From Candidatus Nanopelagicales bacterium (GTDB lineage: Bacteria > Actinomycetota > Actinomycetes > S36-B12), in the NCBI GenBank assembly GCA_018402235.1, contig JAGYJJ010000002.1:279159-343158 (forward strand): DNA of 64,000 nucleotides. The letters run 5' to 3'. Position numbers and translations under genes: made by a program. Below are positions 11,804 through 20,342 of the stretch, in pieces; position 1 is the first letter of the stretch; every line of letters begins with the position of its first letter. The notes below the pieces were generated by a model. The model was not told the DNA's origin. It worked only from the letters and a program-made list of their open reading frames with translations, and ran no database searches.

Positions 11804-12685
11804 GTGACTGCTCGGGGTTGGGCGCTGTTCATCGCGCTCTCGGTGCTGTGGGGAATTCCCTACCTGTTCATCAAGATCGCGGTGGAGACGCTGTCGCCCG
11901 CGATGGTCGTGTGGGTCCGGGTGGCCCTTGGCGCGGCGATCTTGCTACCGATCGTGCTCGCGCGCGGCGACATCAAGCGACTGAACATGACCGACTGGTC
12001 CTGGATCGTGGTGTTCGCCTTCGTGGAGATAGCGCTGCCGTTCGGCGCTTTGTCCTATGCCGAGATCCGGCTATCGAGTTCCACTACCGCGATCTTGATC
12101 GCCGCCGTGCCGATCGTCGCTGCAGTGATTGGTTGGCGTATCGGCATCGATGATCGAGTGACCAAGTCCCGCGCTATCGGATTGGCCATCGGTGTACTGG
12201 GTGTGGCAACACTCGTCGGCATCGACATCCGAGGTGACGACTGGCTCAGCGTTGCCGCCTTGGGCATCACCGTGGTGGGCTACGCCTTTGGCCCGATGAT
12301 CGTGGCAACGAAACTGTCTCGGGCTCCTGCACTGACCGTGATCACCATGGCCTTACTGATCAACACTCTCGTGTATGCGCCGCTGGCATGGGTGACCCGG
12401 CCAAGCGAGTCGGTTCCGGGCGAGGCGTGGTTGTCGGTGGTGATCTTGGGAGTGTTCTGCACGGCGCTCGCGTTCATCGCGTTCTTCGCTCTCATTGCCG
12501 AGGCCGGTCCTTCGCGCACGACCGTGATCACGTTCATCGCACCCGCCGTTGCGCTCATGCTCGGTGTGGCGATCTTGTCTGAGCCGATCACCTGGGGAAT
12601 CGTCGTCGGCTTCCCACTCGTCATTCTCGGTTCTTATCTTGCAACGCGCAAAGGTCCCTCAGTTGAGGCCGAACCGCACGCGTAA
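11804..12685 (+). CDS. EamA/DMT-superfamily transporter
   Basis: 293 residues, GTG start at 11804. About ten hydrophobic helices are arranged as two EamA repeats: the first begins ALFIALSVLWGIPYLFIKIA, the second near GYAFGPMIVATKL. The C-terminal EPITWGIVVGFPLVILGSYLA is typical for the end of the second repeat. These are drug/metabolite exporters or permeases of the cytoplasmic membrane; the substrate cannot be inferred. It is transcribed away from the 30-bp repeat block and lies just upstream of the I42 inhibitor gene, possibly in one transcript. Confidence 0.88.
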   Translation: MTARGWALFIALSVLWGIPYLFIKIAVETLSPAMVVWVRVALGAAILLPIVLARGDIKRLNMTDWSWIVVFAFVEIALPFGALSYAEIRLSSSTTAILIAAVPIVAAVIGWRIGIDDRVTKSRAIGLAIGVLGVATLVGIDIRGDDWLSVAALGITVVGYAFGPMIVATKLSRAPALTVITMALLINTLVYAPLAWVTRPSESVPGEAWLSVVILGVFCTALAFIAFFALIAEAGPSRTTVITFIAPAVALMLGVAILSEPITWGIVVGFPLVILGSYLATRKGPSVEAEPHA

Positions 12686-12703
12686 ATGTGATTGGGTGGG
12701 GCT

Positions 12704-13114
12704 ATGACTCACTGGACTCGCACGCTTATCGCCCTATTCGCCGCAATTGGCCTGACGCTCGGGCTCGGTGCCACCGCGCACGCCAAAAGCGACGTCACCT
12801 TGATAGTTACCGAACTCCCCGGTCAGGTGCGCCTGATCCCCGGTGAGTCGATCGAGCTCGTCCTCGACACAAACCGCACCACGGGCTTCACCTGGAAAGC
12901 CCGGGAGCGCGGGGATAAGAAGGCGATCACCGTCGGAAAGCCCCGGTACACCGCGCCGGTGACTGAATTGGTGGGTGCGCCGGGCATCACCTCGTGGAGA
13001 GTGACGGCAGACCGCCCGGGCAAGGCCGTGGTGCGCATTGAAGCCACCCCGCCCGGTGGTGGCGATCCGATCGTCAGCAGGTTGACGGTCATCGTGATGC
13101 AACCGCAAAAATAA
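12704..13114 (+). CDS. Secreted chagasin-like (I42 family) protease inhibitor
   Basis: About 136 residues from ATG 12704, preceded by GGTGGGG; a TTG at 12692 in frame is the alternative. There is an N-terminal Sec signal peptide (ALFAAIGLTLGLGATAHA, cut likely after AHA), then a beta-rich domain. Chagasin-family loops are visible: TNRTTGFTW (the NxTxG[YF]xW loop), GAPG in ELVGAPGITSW, and a third loop near ADRPGKA. Family members inhibit papain-like cysteine proteases. It is six bases downstream of the EamA gene when counted from the TTG. The target protease is unknown. Confidence 0.75.
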   Translation: MTHWTRTLIALFAAIGLTLGLGATAHAKSDVTLIVTELPGQVRLIPGESIELVLDTNRTTGFTWKARERGDKKAITVGKPRYTAPVTELVGAPGITSWRVTADRPGKAVVRIEATPPGGGDPIVSRLTVIVMQPQK

Positions 13115-13122
13115 AAAATCGG

Positions 13123-13195
13123 TGGAGCTGAGGGGACTCGAACCCCTGACCCCCTCCATGCCATGGAGGTGCGCTACCAGCTGCGCTACAGCCCC
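13123..13195 (-). tRNA. tRNA-Ala (GGC)
   Basis: The cloverleaf reads on the minus strand. The acceptor GGGGCTG pairs with CAGCTCC. The anticodon arm is CCTCC-ATGGCAT-GGAGG with anticodon GGC, and the T-loop is GGTTCGAGTCC. The 3' CCA is not encoded in full (ACCG follows the stem). A T-rich run follows at 13111-13119, consistent with termination and facing the 3' end of the I42 gene. Confidence 0.95.
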
Positions 13196-13250
13196 GAAAC
13201 GAGCGAATCGGAAGCATACCCCGGGGGAAACAAAGACAACGCTCCGCATC

Positions 13251-13326
13251 CTGGCGGAATGAGCATCGATTGACCAGCCACTGGCGAAAAGACGGTCAAT
13301 CGGCCAGACCCTGGCGGAAAGTGCGG
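13251..13326. repeat. Second 30-bp repeat block
   Basis: Units start at 13251, 13281 and 13311, exactly 30 bp apart, each with CTGGCGGAAA or a one-base variant. The first two continue with a GGTCAATCGGCCAG-like segment; the third is cut after CTGGCGGAAAGTGCGG. It matches the repeats at 11671-11789. It sits between tRNA-Ala and the 3' end of the histidine phosphatase gene, followed by a GGGAGGGAGGGAGGGG run at about 13328-13344. Confidence 0.8.
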
Positions 13327-13351
13327 AGGGGAGGGAGGGAGGGGAGCGCGG

Positions 13352-14008
13352 TTAGCGGTCGTCGGCGAGGGCGGGCGTCGGTAGCGAGCCGGCGTTGTAT
13401 TCCTGCAGGCGCCACGCGGGGCCATAGCCGGTGGTGTTCTCGGTGAGGATCGACCATGCGCAATTGCTCAGAACACCCAGGCATGCCCAATTCTCCGGCG
13501 GCAGTTCCAACAGCGCGCCGATGGCAGCACGGGCCGAGCCACCGTGCGTAGCCACCACGAGCGTGCCGCGGGCAGGTAGCTGGTCCACGCTCTCGTTAAT
13601 GGCCTCGACCATTCGCTCGGCCACCTCGATGCGGGTCTCTCCACCTCCGGGGCGGGCGTGGGAATCCGAAGCCCAGCGCGAAACCTCATCACCGAAGGTG
13701 TCGAATAACTCCGGACGACTAAGGCCCTCCCACTCCCCCGCGAATGTCTCACGCAAACGCTCATCGGCAACGACGTCGAGTTCAGTGAGCTCAGCGAGCG
13801 CCTGAGCGGTGGCGAACGCCCGCGCCAGATCGCTGGAAATCAAGCGGTCCGGGGTTAGATGCACCAACAAACTGGCCGCTCGCTGGGCCTGGGCGCGACC
13901 CTCGTCGTCGAGTTCGATATCGGACTGTCCCTGGAATCGTCGTTCGGCGTTCCAGGCCGTGCGACCGTGACGCCACAAAACGATGCGGCGTTCGTGGCGA
14001 TCAATCAC
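13352..14008 (-). CDS. Histidine phosphatase family protein (phosphoglycerate mutase-like)
   Basis: 218 residues. RIVLWRHGRTAWN near residue 8 holds the catalytic RHG, and DELRETFAGEWEGLS-like and VVATHGGSARAAIG segments supply the second histidine. The gene follows rsfS with an 8-bp overlap. In M. tuberculosis the gene in this place is gpgP, a glucosyl-3-phosphoglycerate phosphatase, so a role in polysaccharide precursor dephosphorylation is possible but not shown by the sequence. A cytosolic enzyme is expected, as there is no signal peptide. Confidence 0.88.
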   Translation of the reverse strand: MIDRHERRIVLWRHGRTAWNAERRFQGQSDIELDDEGRAQAQRAASLLVHLTPDRLISSDLARAFATAQALAELTELDVVADERLRETFAGEWEGLSRPELFDTFGDEVSRWASDSHARPGGGETRIEVAERMVEAINESVDQLPARGTLVVATHGGSARAAIGALLELPPENWACLGVLSNCAWSILTENTTGYGPAWRLQEYNAGSLPTPALADDR

Positions 14009-14399
14009 CGGTGGCCGGCCCTGCCGTTTGTCCAGACGTGACGGTCTTTGGAAGTTCGATCAGCGGGCAGTCCTTCCAGAGCCGCTCGATCGCGTAATGG
14101 ATGCGATCCTCGGCCTGTTGCACGTGCACCACTACATCGCCGAAGTCGAGAAGAACCCAGTGGGTGTCCTTGAGCCCTTCCCGGCGGATCGGCTTGATCC
14201 CGCGGGCGTGCAGGTTCTCTTCGATGGCGTCGACGATCGCTTTGACCTGTCGTTCATTGGCAGCCGAGCAGATCACGAACACGTCGGTGATGACGAGTTG
14301 CTCACTGACATCGATAGCAATGATGTCCGTTGCGAGTTTGTCCGATGCCGCCTGGGCGGCTGCGATGGCGGTTTCGACCGAGTCGGGTGCTGCCGTCAT
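14001..14399 (-). CDS. rsfS: Ribosomal silencing factor RsfS
   Basis: 132 residues with the RsfS/Iojap core: [31 protein letters not shown], then [19 protein letters not shown]. RsfS binds L14 of the large ribosomal subunit and blocks subunit joining in nutrient limitation. It is coupled to nadD by a 4-bp overlap (14396-14399) and overlaps the phosphatase by 8 bp. The nadD-rsfS-phosphatase order is standard. Confidence 0.95.
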   Translation of the reverse strand: MTAAPDSVETAIAAAQAASDKLATDIIAIDVSEQLVITDVFVICSAANERQVKAIVDAIEENLHARGIKPIRREGLKDTHWVLLDFGDVVVHVQQAEDRIHYAIERLWKDCPLIELPKTVTSGQTAGPATGD

Positions 14400-14983
14400 A
14401 AGGCTTCTTTTCTATAGAGGCGCTTTTTGCGGATCCACCGGGCCACCCCTTCGGGCACCAGGTAATCGATGGGTGTGTCCTCGCGGACCCGGGCACGGAT
14501 GTCGCTACTGGAGATTGCCAAGGCTGGAATCTCGATCAAGGTCACCACGCCACCAGGAAGGCCTGGATCGGTCAGTTGGTGGCCAGGGCGCGTGACACCC
14601 ACCAGATGGGCACGGTCGATGATGCCGTCGGGGTCGTGCCAGCCGACGATTTCCGCAAGAGCATCGGCGCCGGTGATGAAGAACCACTCCGCGGGTTGGC
14701 CAGGGTGGTGGGTGGCGAATTGTTCCTGCAGGTCGCGCAGGGTGTCGACGGTGTAGGTGGGGCCTTCGCGATCGATATCAACGCGCGAGACCTCGAAGCG
14801 GGTATCGGCAGCCGTCGCTATGACGGTCATGAGGTAGCGATCTTCGCCCGGGGTGGCGGGGCGATCCTTATGCCAGGGAACTCCCGTGGGGGTGAAGATC
14901 ACCCGCTGCAGACCGAACCTGTGGGCCACCTCCGAGGCGGCGACCAGGTGGCCGTGGTGAATGGGATCGAAGGTGCCACCCAT
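14396..14983 (-). CDS. nadD: Nicotinate-nucleotide adenylyltransferase
   Basis: 195 residues as drawn from ATG 14983. [15 protein letters not shown] is the nucleotidyltransferase motif with HxGH, and [10 protein letters not shown] is the second conserved block (SxTxxR type). The enzyme makes deamido-NAD from nicotinate mononucleotide and ATP. Homologues normally have a few residues before GGTFDP (xRVGVMGG). Here LRVGV is encoded upstream with no ATG, GTG or TTG, so translation may begin at CTG 14998 (AGAGAG lies 4 nt before it), or a base is wrong. Confidence 0.93.
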   Translation of the reverse strand: MGGTFDPIHHGHLVAASEVAHRFGLQRVIFTPTGVPWHKDRPATPGEDRYLMTVIATAADTRFEVSRVDIDREGPTYTVDTLRDLQEQFATHHPGQPAEWFFITGADALAEIVGWHDPDGIIDRAHLVGVTRPGHQLTDPGLPGGVVTLIEIPALAISSSDIRARVREDTPIDYLVPEGVARWIRKKRLYRKEAL

Positions 14984-15018
14984 AACACCGACGCGCAGGG
15001 AGCTCTCTGCAGGGTTAT

Positions 15019-15174
15019 TCAGCGGTCGACCTTGATCATGGTGGTCACAACCAGCAAGCCGACGAGGATGGCGAAGGTCACCACGCCGAACAGCCAGGCC
15101 GGGGCCCCAGCTTCACCCGTGGCCTCACTGGCCAGGACAACGGCAGTGTGAGCACTGTGCACAGACGACGTCAT
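15019..15174 (-). CDS. Small single-pass membrane protein, 51 residues
   Basis: Reading from ATG 15174 to TGA 15019 gives 51 codons: [20 protein letters not shown], then a hydrophobic helix ([20 protein letters not shown]) and a short basic end (IKVDR). The frame lies between proA (17 bp upstream on the same strand) and nadD (35 bp downstream), filling an otherwise empty gap. A small hydrophobic protein at this position is common in actinobacteria, as far as I recall. No function is known to me; orientation would be N-terminus outside, basic tail inside. Confidence 0.75.
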   Translation of the reverse strand: MTSSVHSAHTAVVLASEATGEAGAPAWLFGVVTFAILVGLLVVTTMIKVDR

Positions 15175-15191
15175 ACCGGAAGCCTACCTGG

Positions 15192-16475
15192 CTATGAGCG
15201 GGTGTGGCCGTGGCCGGTGACGATGTACGTGGTGGAGGTTAATTCGGTCAAACCCATCGGTCCGCGCGCATGCAACTTTTGGGTGGAGATGCCGATCTCG
15301 GCCCCGAAGCCAAACTCACCGCCGTCGGTGAAACGGGTCGACGCGTTCACCATGATTGCCGCGGAGTCGATGCGCGAGGTGAAGTGCGCGATAGCGGACT
15401 GGCTGTCACTAATGATCGCTTCGGTGTGTCCGGAGGACCATCGGCGAATGTGATCGATCGCCTCATCGATATCGTCCACGAGGGCGGCCGCCAAATCCAG
15501 GGAGTAGTACTCCGCGGCCCAGTCCTCATCGGTCGCCTCGACGACCTCGCAGGCACCCCCGCGAGCAGCATCGGCGAATCGGTCCTCGGCGTGCAAAGTG
15601 ACGCCGGCCTGGGCGAGCGCATTGAGGGCCCGGGGAAGAAACGCATCAGCGATGTCCTTATGCACGAGCAGCGTCTCGGCCGCATTGCACACACTCACCC
15701 GCTGGGCCTTGCTATTGACCACGATCTTCACGGCCTTGTCGATATCGGCATCTTTGTCGACATACACGTGGCAGTTCCCCACACCTGTTTCGATCACGGG
15801 AACGGTCGAGTTTTCCACCACGCTACGAATCAGCGACTCACCTCCGCGTGGGATGAGCACATCAACCAGGCCCCGCGCGGTCATCAGGTGCTTCACTGAC
15901 TCGTGTGAATCCCCGGGGACGAGTTGGATGGCATCGGGGTTGAGACCTTGTTCGATCAGCGCCGCGCGCATCGCTTTAGCAAGTGCGCGATTACTGTTCA
16001 TAGCCGACGACGATCCGCGCAAGAGAGCAGCGTTACCGCTCTTCAAACACAAGCCCGCCGCATCAACGGTCACATTGGGCCTGGCCTCGTAGATCATCCC
16101 GACCACACCGATCGGAACTCGTATCTGGCGAACCTGCAGACCGTTGGGCAGTGTGTAGCCGCGGATCACTTCACCCACGGGGTCGGGCAGTGCAGCTACC
16201 TCGCGTAGCGCTTGGGCGATCGCGGCAATTCGGTCCGCGGTGAGGGTCAATCGATCGATCAGCGCATCGGAAGTGCCGTTCTCGCGGGCCTGGGCGATAT
16301 CGGCGGCGTTCTCCTCGACGATCGCATCACAATGCCCCTCGAGCGCGTCGGCCATCGCCACAAGTGCCGCATCCTTCTGGTCGCGGGTCAATACCCGCAG
16401 CTCCTGGGCGGCTAGCCGGGCGCGCCTGGCGGTCTCGTGTACGAGTTCGCGGTCATCTCCCAGGGGCTCAAGCAT
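15192..16475 (-). CDS. proA: Gamma-glutamyl phosphate reductase
   Basis: 427 residues, full length. The aldehyde-dehydrogenase fold shows [36 protein letters not shown], and the catalytic cysteine in [17 protein letters not shown]. It ends in the family block [33 protein letters not shown] (here VNASTRF..). It reduces glutamyl-5-phosphate with NADPH in proline synthesis and acts with ProB, which is encoded upstream in the same direction, separated by one small gene. Confidence 0.96.
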   Translation of the reverse strand: MLEPLGDDRELVHETARRARLAAQELRVLTRDQKDAALVAMADALEGHCDAIVEENAADIAQARENGTSDALIDRLTLTADRIAAIAQALREVAALPDPVGEVIRGYTLPNGLQVRQIRVPIGVVGMIYEARPNVTVDAAGLCLKSGNAALLRGSSSAMNSNRALAKAMRAALIEQGLNPDAIQLVPGDSHESVKHLMTARGLVDVLIPRGGESLIRSVVENSTVPVIETGVGNCHVYVDKDADIDKAVKIVVNSKAQRVSVCNAAETLLVHKDIADAFLPRALNALAQAGVTLHAEDRFADAARGGACEVVEATDEDWAAEYYSLDLAAALVDDIDEAIDHIRRWSSGHTEAIISDSQSAIAHFTSRIDSAAIMVNASTRFTDGGEFGFGAEIGISTQKLHARGPMGLTELTSTTYIVTGHGHTRS

Positions 16476-16516
16476 GGCAGCAGCGTACGCCGATCAAGGG
16501 CCATGAACACGGGTAG

Positions 16517-16891
16517 TTACTGGAACGGCGCGATCCAACCGGCCTCGGGCGCCGATCGCATTGGTTCGCGCTGCAAGTAAGTCTGGCGATCGAGAACCTG
16601 CAGCCCCACCACCTCCCAGTCGGGAAGTTCGGCCGAACGTTCGTGGTCGTGCCACATGCGGCTCGCTACGGCAGTGGCGGCAACCATGTCCTCCGCCTCT
16701 TCCCAGTAGCGAAGTTCCGCTCGATCGGTTCCGTACCGAGCTTCGAGCAGGAACGGATGCAGATGACTGAGCCGAGTTAGGGCGTCGAAGACTTGCGAAG
16801 GCGGCTCCTGCTTGCCCGCGACGGTCAAGGTGACGTGCCACATGCGCTGTGATCCCACCGAGGAATCCGGCGGAACGCTGCGCAGGACCAT
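16517..16891 (-). CDS. Conserved hypothetical protein between proB and proA
   Basis: 124 residues as drawn. Likely a soluble alpha/beta protein: MWHVTLTVAGKQEPPSQVFDA begins a strand-helix pattern, followed by HPFLLEARYGTDRAELRYWEEAEDM and VVGLQVLDRQTYLQRE. The start is uncertain; GTG/ATG choices within the first 17 residues are possible. No catalytic motif or membrane segment is visible. It is 49 bp downstream of proB and 41 bp upstream of proA, so it is probably in their transcript. I do not recognise a function. Confidence 0.7.
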   Translation of the reverse strand: MVLRSVPPDSSVGSQRMWHVTLTVAGKQEPPSQVFDALTRLSHLHPFLLEARYGTDRAELRYWEEAEDMVAATAVASRMWHDHERSAELPDWEVVGLQVLDRQTYLQREPMRSAPEAGWIAPFQ

Positions 16892-16940
16892 CCGTCCTCC
16901 TCTCGCTTAGGCCTGACCTAAGTCCGCAGCTAGCACTCAA

Positions 16941-18068
16941 CTAAGAAATCGCCCACACGACCATGTCGTCGCGGTGCACGACTTCCCGCTCATACTCAGG
17001 TCCCCGCTCTCGCGCTAGGTCCCGGGTAGAACGCCCGAGGAGTTCTGGTAACTCCCGTGCATCAAAGTTGACCAAACCTCGGCCAATTGCGCGACCACTT
17101 TGGTCTAATAGGTCCACCGGATCTCCTGCAACAAACGAACCATGCACCGCAGTGATACCCGCTGGTAACAGTGATGCGCGGCGCACGGTCAGTGCTTCCA
17201 CTGCTCCGTCGTCCACCGTGATCGATCCTGTGGGTGTGGTTGCGTGCGCCAGCCACAGCAAACGCGTCGATGACCGATTGCCGGTCGCATGGAAAACCGT
17301 GCCGACATCGGCCGTATCCAACGCGGCGTCGGCAACCGACGACGCTGCAACGAGAGTAGGGATTCCGGCGGCTGTTGCGATTGTCGCGGCCTGCACCTTG
17401 GTGGCCATCCCGCCGAGTCCTAAGCCCGCACTTCCAGCACCGCCGAGGCGAACACCGTCGATTTCGCTCACGTGGTTGACCTCGCGGATCAATCGCGCCT
17501 CCGGTTTGGTGGGCGGAGCGTCGTAAAGACCATCGACGTCGGATAACAAGATCAGTGCCTTCGCCTGAACAACGTGCGCAACCAGCGCGGCGAGTCGATC
17601 GTTGTCACCCAGCCGGATCTCATCTGTGGCAACTGTGTCGTTTTCATTGACGATCGGAATGACGCCGAGTTCCAGCAGTCGAAACAAAGTGCGTTGCGCA
17701 TTGCGGTAGTGACTGCGCCGGGTCACGTCGTGGCTCGTGAGCAGAACCTGACCCACGGTTATGCCGTGCCCAGCGAAAGCGCTCGTGTAACGCGCCAGCA
17801 ACATGCCCTGCCCCACGCTCGCCGAGGCTTGTTGGGTGGCCAGATCCTGGGGCCGACGACGTAATCCCAAACTCAGGAATCCTGAGGCGATCGCGCCACT
17901 ACTGACAAGGACAACGTGCGTGCCGCGAGCATGTCGGGCGGCGATGCTGCGGGAAATGGCGTCCACCCGTGACTCATCGAGTCCCCCGCCAGCCGTGGTC
18001 AACGACGATGACCCGACTTTCACGACAATGCGATCGGCCGATGCGATCACAGACCGGGAGTCGGTCAT
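16941..18068 (-). CDS. proB: Glutamate 5-kinase with PUA domain
   Basis: 375 residues. The amino-acid kinase domain begins [13 protein letters not shown] and contains [30 protein letters not shown] and [14 protein letters not shown]. The C-terminal about 75 residues ([23 protein letters not shown]...) are a PUA domain. It phosphorylates glutamate in the first step of proline synthesis and is normally feedback-inhibited by proline. It overlaps obgE by 4 bp (18065-18068), a usual actinobacterial coupling. Confidence 0.96.
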   Translation of the reverse strand: MTDSRSVIASADRIVVKVGSSSLTTAGGGLDESRVDAISRSIAARHARGTHVVLVSSGAIASGFLSLGLRRRPQDLATQQASASVGQGMLLARYTSAFAGHGITVGQVLLTSHDVTRRSHYRNAQRTLFRLLELGVIPIVNENDTVATDEIRLGDNDRLAALVAHVVQAKALILLSDVDGLYDAPPTKPEARLIREVNHVSEIDGVRLGGAGSAGLGLGGMATKVQAATIATAAGIPTLVAASSVADAALDTADVGTVFHATGNRSSTRLLWLAHATTPTGSITVDDGAVEALTVRRASLLPAGITAVHGSFVAGDPVDLLDQSGRAIGRGLVNFDARELPELLGRSTRDLARERGPEYEREVVHRDDMVVWAIS

Positions 18069-19528
18069 TGGTCGCCTTCTTTCCCGTCTGCATGGTGAGC
18101 GGGAGCAGTGTCGGGAGTGGAGTCGGGAGTGGAGTCGGGAGCGGAGTTGGGAGCCCCGTTGAAAACCTCCTGATTCGAATCCTCGGCTACGTACAGCCGA
18201 TCGTCGCTACCGCGCGGGCCGATCGTGCCTGCGCCGATCACCGGTTGCCAGTCGAACACGACCGCATCATCCCCAGCACCGATCATCACAGTGGCGCCAG
18301 TCTGAGCACCGAGCTTGGCAAGTTCTTCTTCGACCCCCAACCGGGCCAACCGATCCGCTAGATAGCCCACGGCTTCGTCGTTACCGAAATCGGTTTGCCG
18401 CACCCACCGCTCCGGTCGAGACCCCAGCACCCGGAAACCCTCGGGTTCCTTGCGAACGGTAAAACCAGAATCATCGACCGGGGTCGGTCGGATCACCACG
18501 CGTGGTGCCACCACCAGTTCCTGTTGGGCGCGGGCCTCCAACACGAGTTGACCCATCGCAAACGCCAGGGGTCGAAGTCCTTCCCTGCTCGCTGCGGACA
18601 CCTCGAAAACCCGGTATCCGCGGGCTTCCAAATCCGGACGGATGAAGTCGGCGAGTTCGCGAGCATCGGGGATGTCGATTTTGTTCAGCGCTACAAGACG
18701 TGGCCGCTCGGCCAACCCTCCGTAGGCCTGAAGCTCGGACTCGATCACATCGAGATCGCTGAGCGGATCGCGCATGGGCTCCATCGTGGCGCAATCAATC
18801 ACATGCACCAACACGCTGCACCGCTCGACGTGCCGCAAGAATTCAAGTCCCAAACCCTTGCCTTGACTGGCACCGGGGATCAAACCGGGAACATCCGCCA
18901 CGGTGAACACGATGTCGTCTGCGGTCACCACCCCGAGATTGGGAACCAACGTGGTGAATGGATAGTCGGCGATCTTCGGGCGCGCAGCAGAGAGGGCAGC
19001 GATCAGACTCGACTTCCCCGCGCTGGGATAACCCACGAGGGCCACGTCCGCCACCGTCTTGAGTTCGAGAACGAGATCACACATCTCACCGGGCTCACCG
19101 AGCAGCGCAAAACCCGGGGCCTTGCGCCGCGGTGATGCCAAAGCTGCGTTACCTAGGCCTCCTCGACCCCCACGCGCCAATACGAAGGTCTCGCCCGGAG
19201 CAACGAGATCCACGATGGGGTCGCCCTCAACTGTTGCAATCACGGTCCCTTGAGGAACCTTGACGACCACGTCCTGAGCTTCGGCACCGTTGCGATTGGA
19301 GCCCTGACCGGACGTGCCATTTGCTGCCGTCCGGTGCGGATGCCGCTGAATGTCCAAAAGCGTGGTGACCGACGGATCGACAATCGCAATCACGTCGCCG
19401 CCCCGGCCACCATTGCCGCCATCGGGTCCGCCGAGCGGTTTGAATTTCTCCCGGTGAACAGACGAACACCCGTTGCCACCGTTTCCGGCCTGCGCGTGCA
19501 CGATCGCCCGATCGACGAAGCTACTCAT
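18065..19528 (-). CDS. obgE: GTPase Obg/CgtA
   Basis: 487 residues from ATG 19528, which is preceded by GGAGGAGACCCC; the longer frame to 19564 adds 12 unconserved residues. The glycine-rich Obg domain starts [20 protein letters not shown]. The G domain follows with [14 protein letters not shown] and DVPGLIPGA. An OCT domain follows, and an acidic Pro/Ser/Thr tail with a four-residue repeat (DSTP). It acts in large-subunit assembly and stringent signalling. It lies downstream of rpmA and upstream of proB. Confidence 0.95.
   Translation of the reverse strand: MSSFVDRAIVHAQAGNGGNGCSSVHREKFKPLGGPDGGNGGRGGDVIAIVDPSVTTLLDIQRHPHRTAANGTSGQGSNRNGAEAQDVVVKVPQGTVIATVEGDPIVDLVAPGETFVLARGGRGGLGNAALASPRRKAPGFALLGEPGEMCDLVLELKTVADVALVGYPSAGKSSLIAALSAARPKIADYPFTTLVPNLGVVTADDIVFTVADVPGLIPGASQGKGLGLEFLRHVERCSVLVHVIDCATMEPMRDPLSDLDVIESELQAYGGLAERPRLVALNKIDIPDARELADFIRPDLEARGYRVFEVSAASREGLRPLAFAMGQLVLEARAQQELVVAPRVVIRPTPVDDSGFTVRKEPEGFRVLGSRPERWVRQTDFGNDEAVGYLADRLARLGVEEELAKLGAQTGATVMIGAGDDAVVFDWQPVIGAGTIGPRGSDDRLYVAEDSNQEVFNGAPNSAPDSTPDSTPDTAPAHHADGKEGDQ
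18111..18156. repeat. 12-bp in-frame repeats encoding the Obg C-terminal tail
   Basis: Units of TCGGGAGTGGAG start at 18111, 18123 and 18135, with a diverged fourth at 18147. Because 12 bp is four codons they encode a repeated Asp-Ser-Thr-Pro tail in Obg without shifting the frame. Such a repeat can expand or contract and give tail-length variation between strains. Confidence 0.75.
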
Positions 19529-19592
19529 GGGGTCTCCTCCTGCGGCGCGTGCGTGGCCCGGCACGCGCGGGCCGCCTCGACCAGGAGTGTGA

Positions 19593-19847
19593 CTAGGCGG
19601 AGGCGAGGATGTTCACGACGCGACGACCGCGATGTGAACCGAATTCGACTGTTCCCGCTGCGAGCGCGAAGAGGGTGTCGTCCTTACCGCGGCCAACGTT
19701 GTCGCCCGGGTGGAAATGCGTGCCGCGCTGGCGGACGATGATCTCGCCGGCTCCAACTACCTGGCCACCGAAGCGCTTGACGCCAAGACGCTGAGCGTTG
19801 CTGTCGCGTCCGTTTCTGGTGCTGGATGCACCTTTCTTATGTGCCAT
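19593..19847 (-). CDS. rpmA: 50S ribosomal protein L27
   Basis: 84 residues, starting [20 protein letters not shown], the standard L27 N-terminus that reaches the peptidyl transferase centre. There is no N-terminal extension needing cleavage as in Firmicutes. It lies 26 bp after rplU and 64 bp before obgE, the conserved rplU-rpmA-obgE order. Confidence 0.97.
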   Translation of the reverse strand: MAHKKGASSTRNGRDSNAQRLGVKRFGGQVVGAGEIIVRQRGTHFHPGDNVGRGKDDTLFALAAGTVEFGSHRGRRVVNILASA

Positions 19848-19873
19848 GACCGGATCCTTTTGTTGAGGCGCGT

Positions 19874-20188
19874 CTACTTGCCTGTTGCGATGTCGGTGAC
19901 CTTGACCGCCGTCAACTCAGAGCGATGGCCCTGACGACGACGGTAACCGGTCTTGTTCTTGAACTTGAGGATGTCGATCTTGACGCCGCGATGATGATCC
20001 ACGATCTCCGCGGTGACCTTCACTTTGCCCAGTGCTGCCTTGTCGGTGGTGACGGCGGTGCCATCGACTACCAAGACGGCCGGGAGTTCCAAAGACGAGC
20101 CCGGCTCACCGGCAACCCGATCAACGACGAGGACGTCGCCGACCTCGACCTTCTCCTGGCGTCCGCCAGCTCGAACGATCGCGTACAC
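19874..20188 (-). CDS. rplU: 50S ribosomal protein L21
   Basis: 104 residues, starting [20 protein letters not shown] and ending in the conserved block [23 protein letters not shown]. The start is GTG 20188 with AGGAG about 8 nt upstream. It is first gene of the ribosomal pair downstream of rne. A strong hairpin lies upstream at 20224-20241. Confidence 0.97.
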   Translation of the reverse strand: MYAIVRAGGRQEKVEVGDVLVVDRVAGEPGSSLELPAVLVVDGTAVTTDKAALGKVKVTAEIVDHHRGVKIDILKFKNKTGYRRRQGHRSELTAVKVTDIATGK

Positions 20189-20223
20189 GTGGGTACTCCT
20201 GTCGTGAAAGCCAAGTTATGGGT

Positions 20224-20241
20224 CCCGCCCGCGAGGGCGGG
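20224..20241. promoter_or_regulatory. GC-rich hairpin in the rne-rplU gap
   Basis: CCCGCCC, a four-base loop, then GGGCGGG gives a perfect 7-bp stem. On the transcribed minus strand it lies about 36-53 nt upstream of the rplU start. It could be a factor-independent stop for rne without a clear T-run, or part of an L21 leader. The sequence alone cannot separate these. Confidence 0.4.
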
Positions 20242-20342
20242 GGCGCACGGGGCGCGAGGGGAAAGGTTACGGCATGCCCGAGCCGGGCTCCTCCCCCGCC
20301 CCCTTCTTCCCGGTTAGCTACTAGCAGCCTGCTGCTCGTTGG

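Noticed and set aside
11644..11832. N-terminal extension of the SGNH hydrolase
   Set aside because: The extra 63 codons translate the intergenic 30-bp repeats, while GTG 11643 has a good ribosome site.
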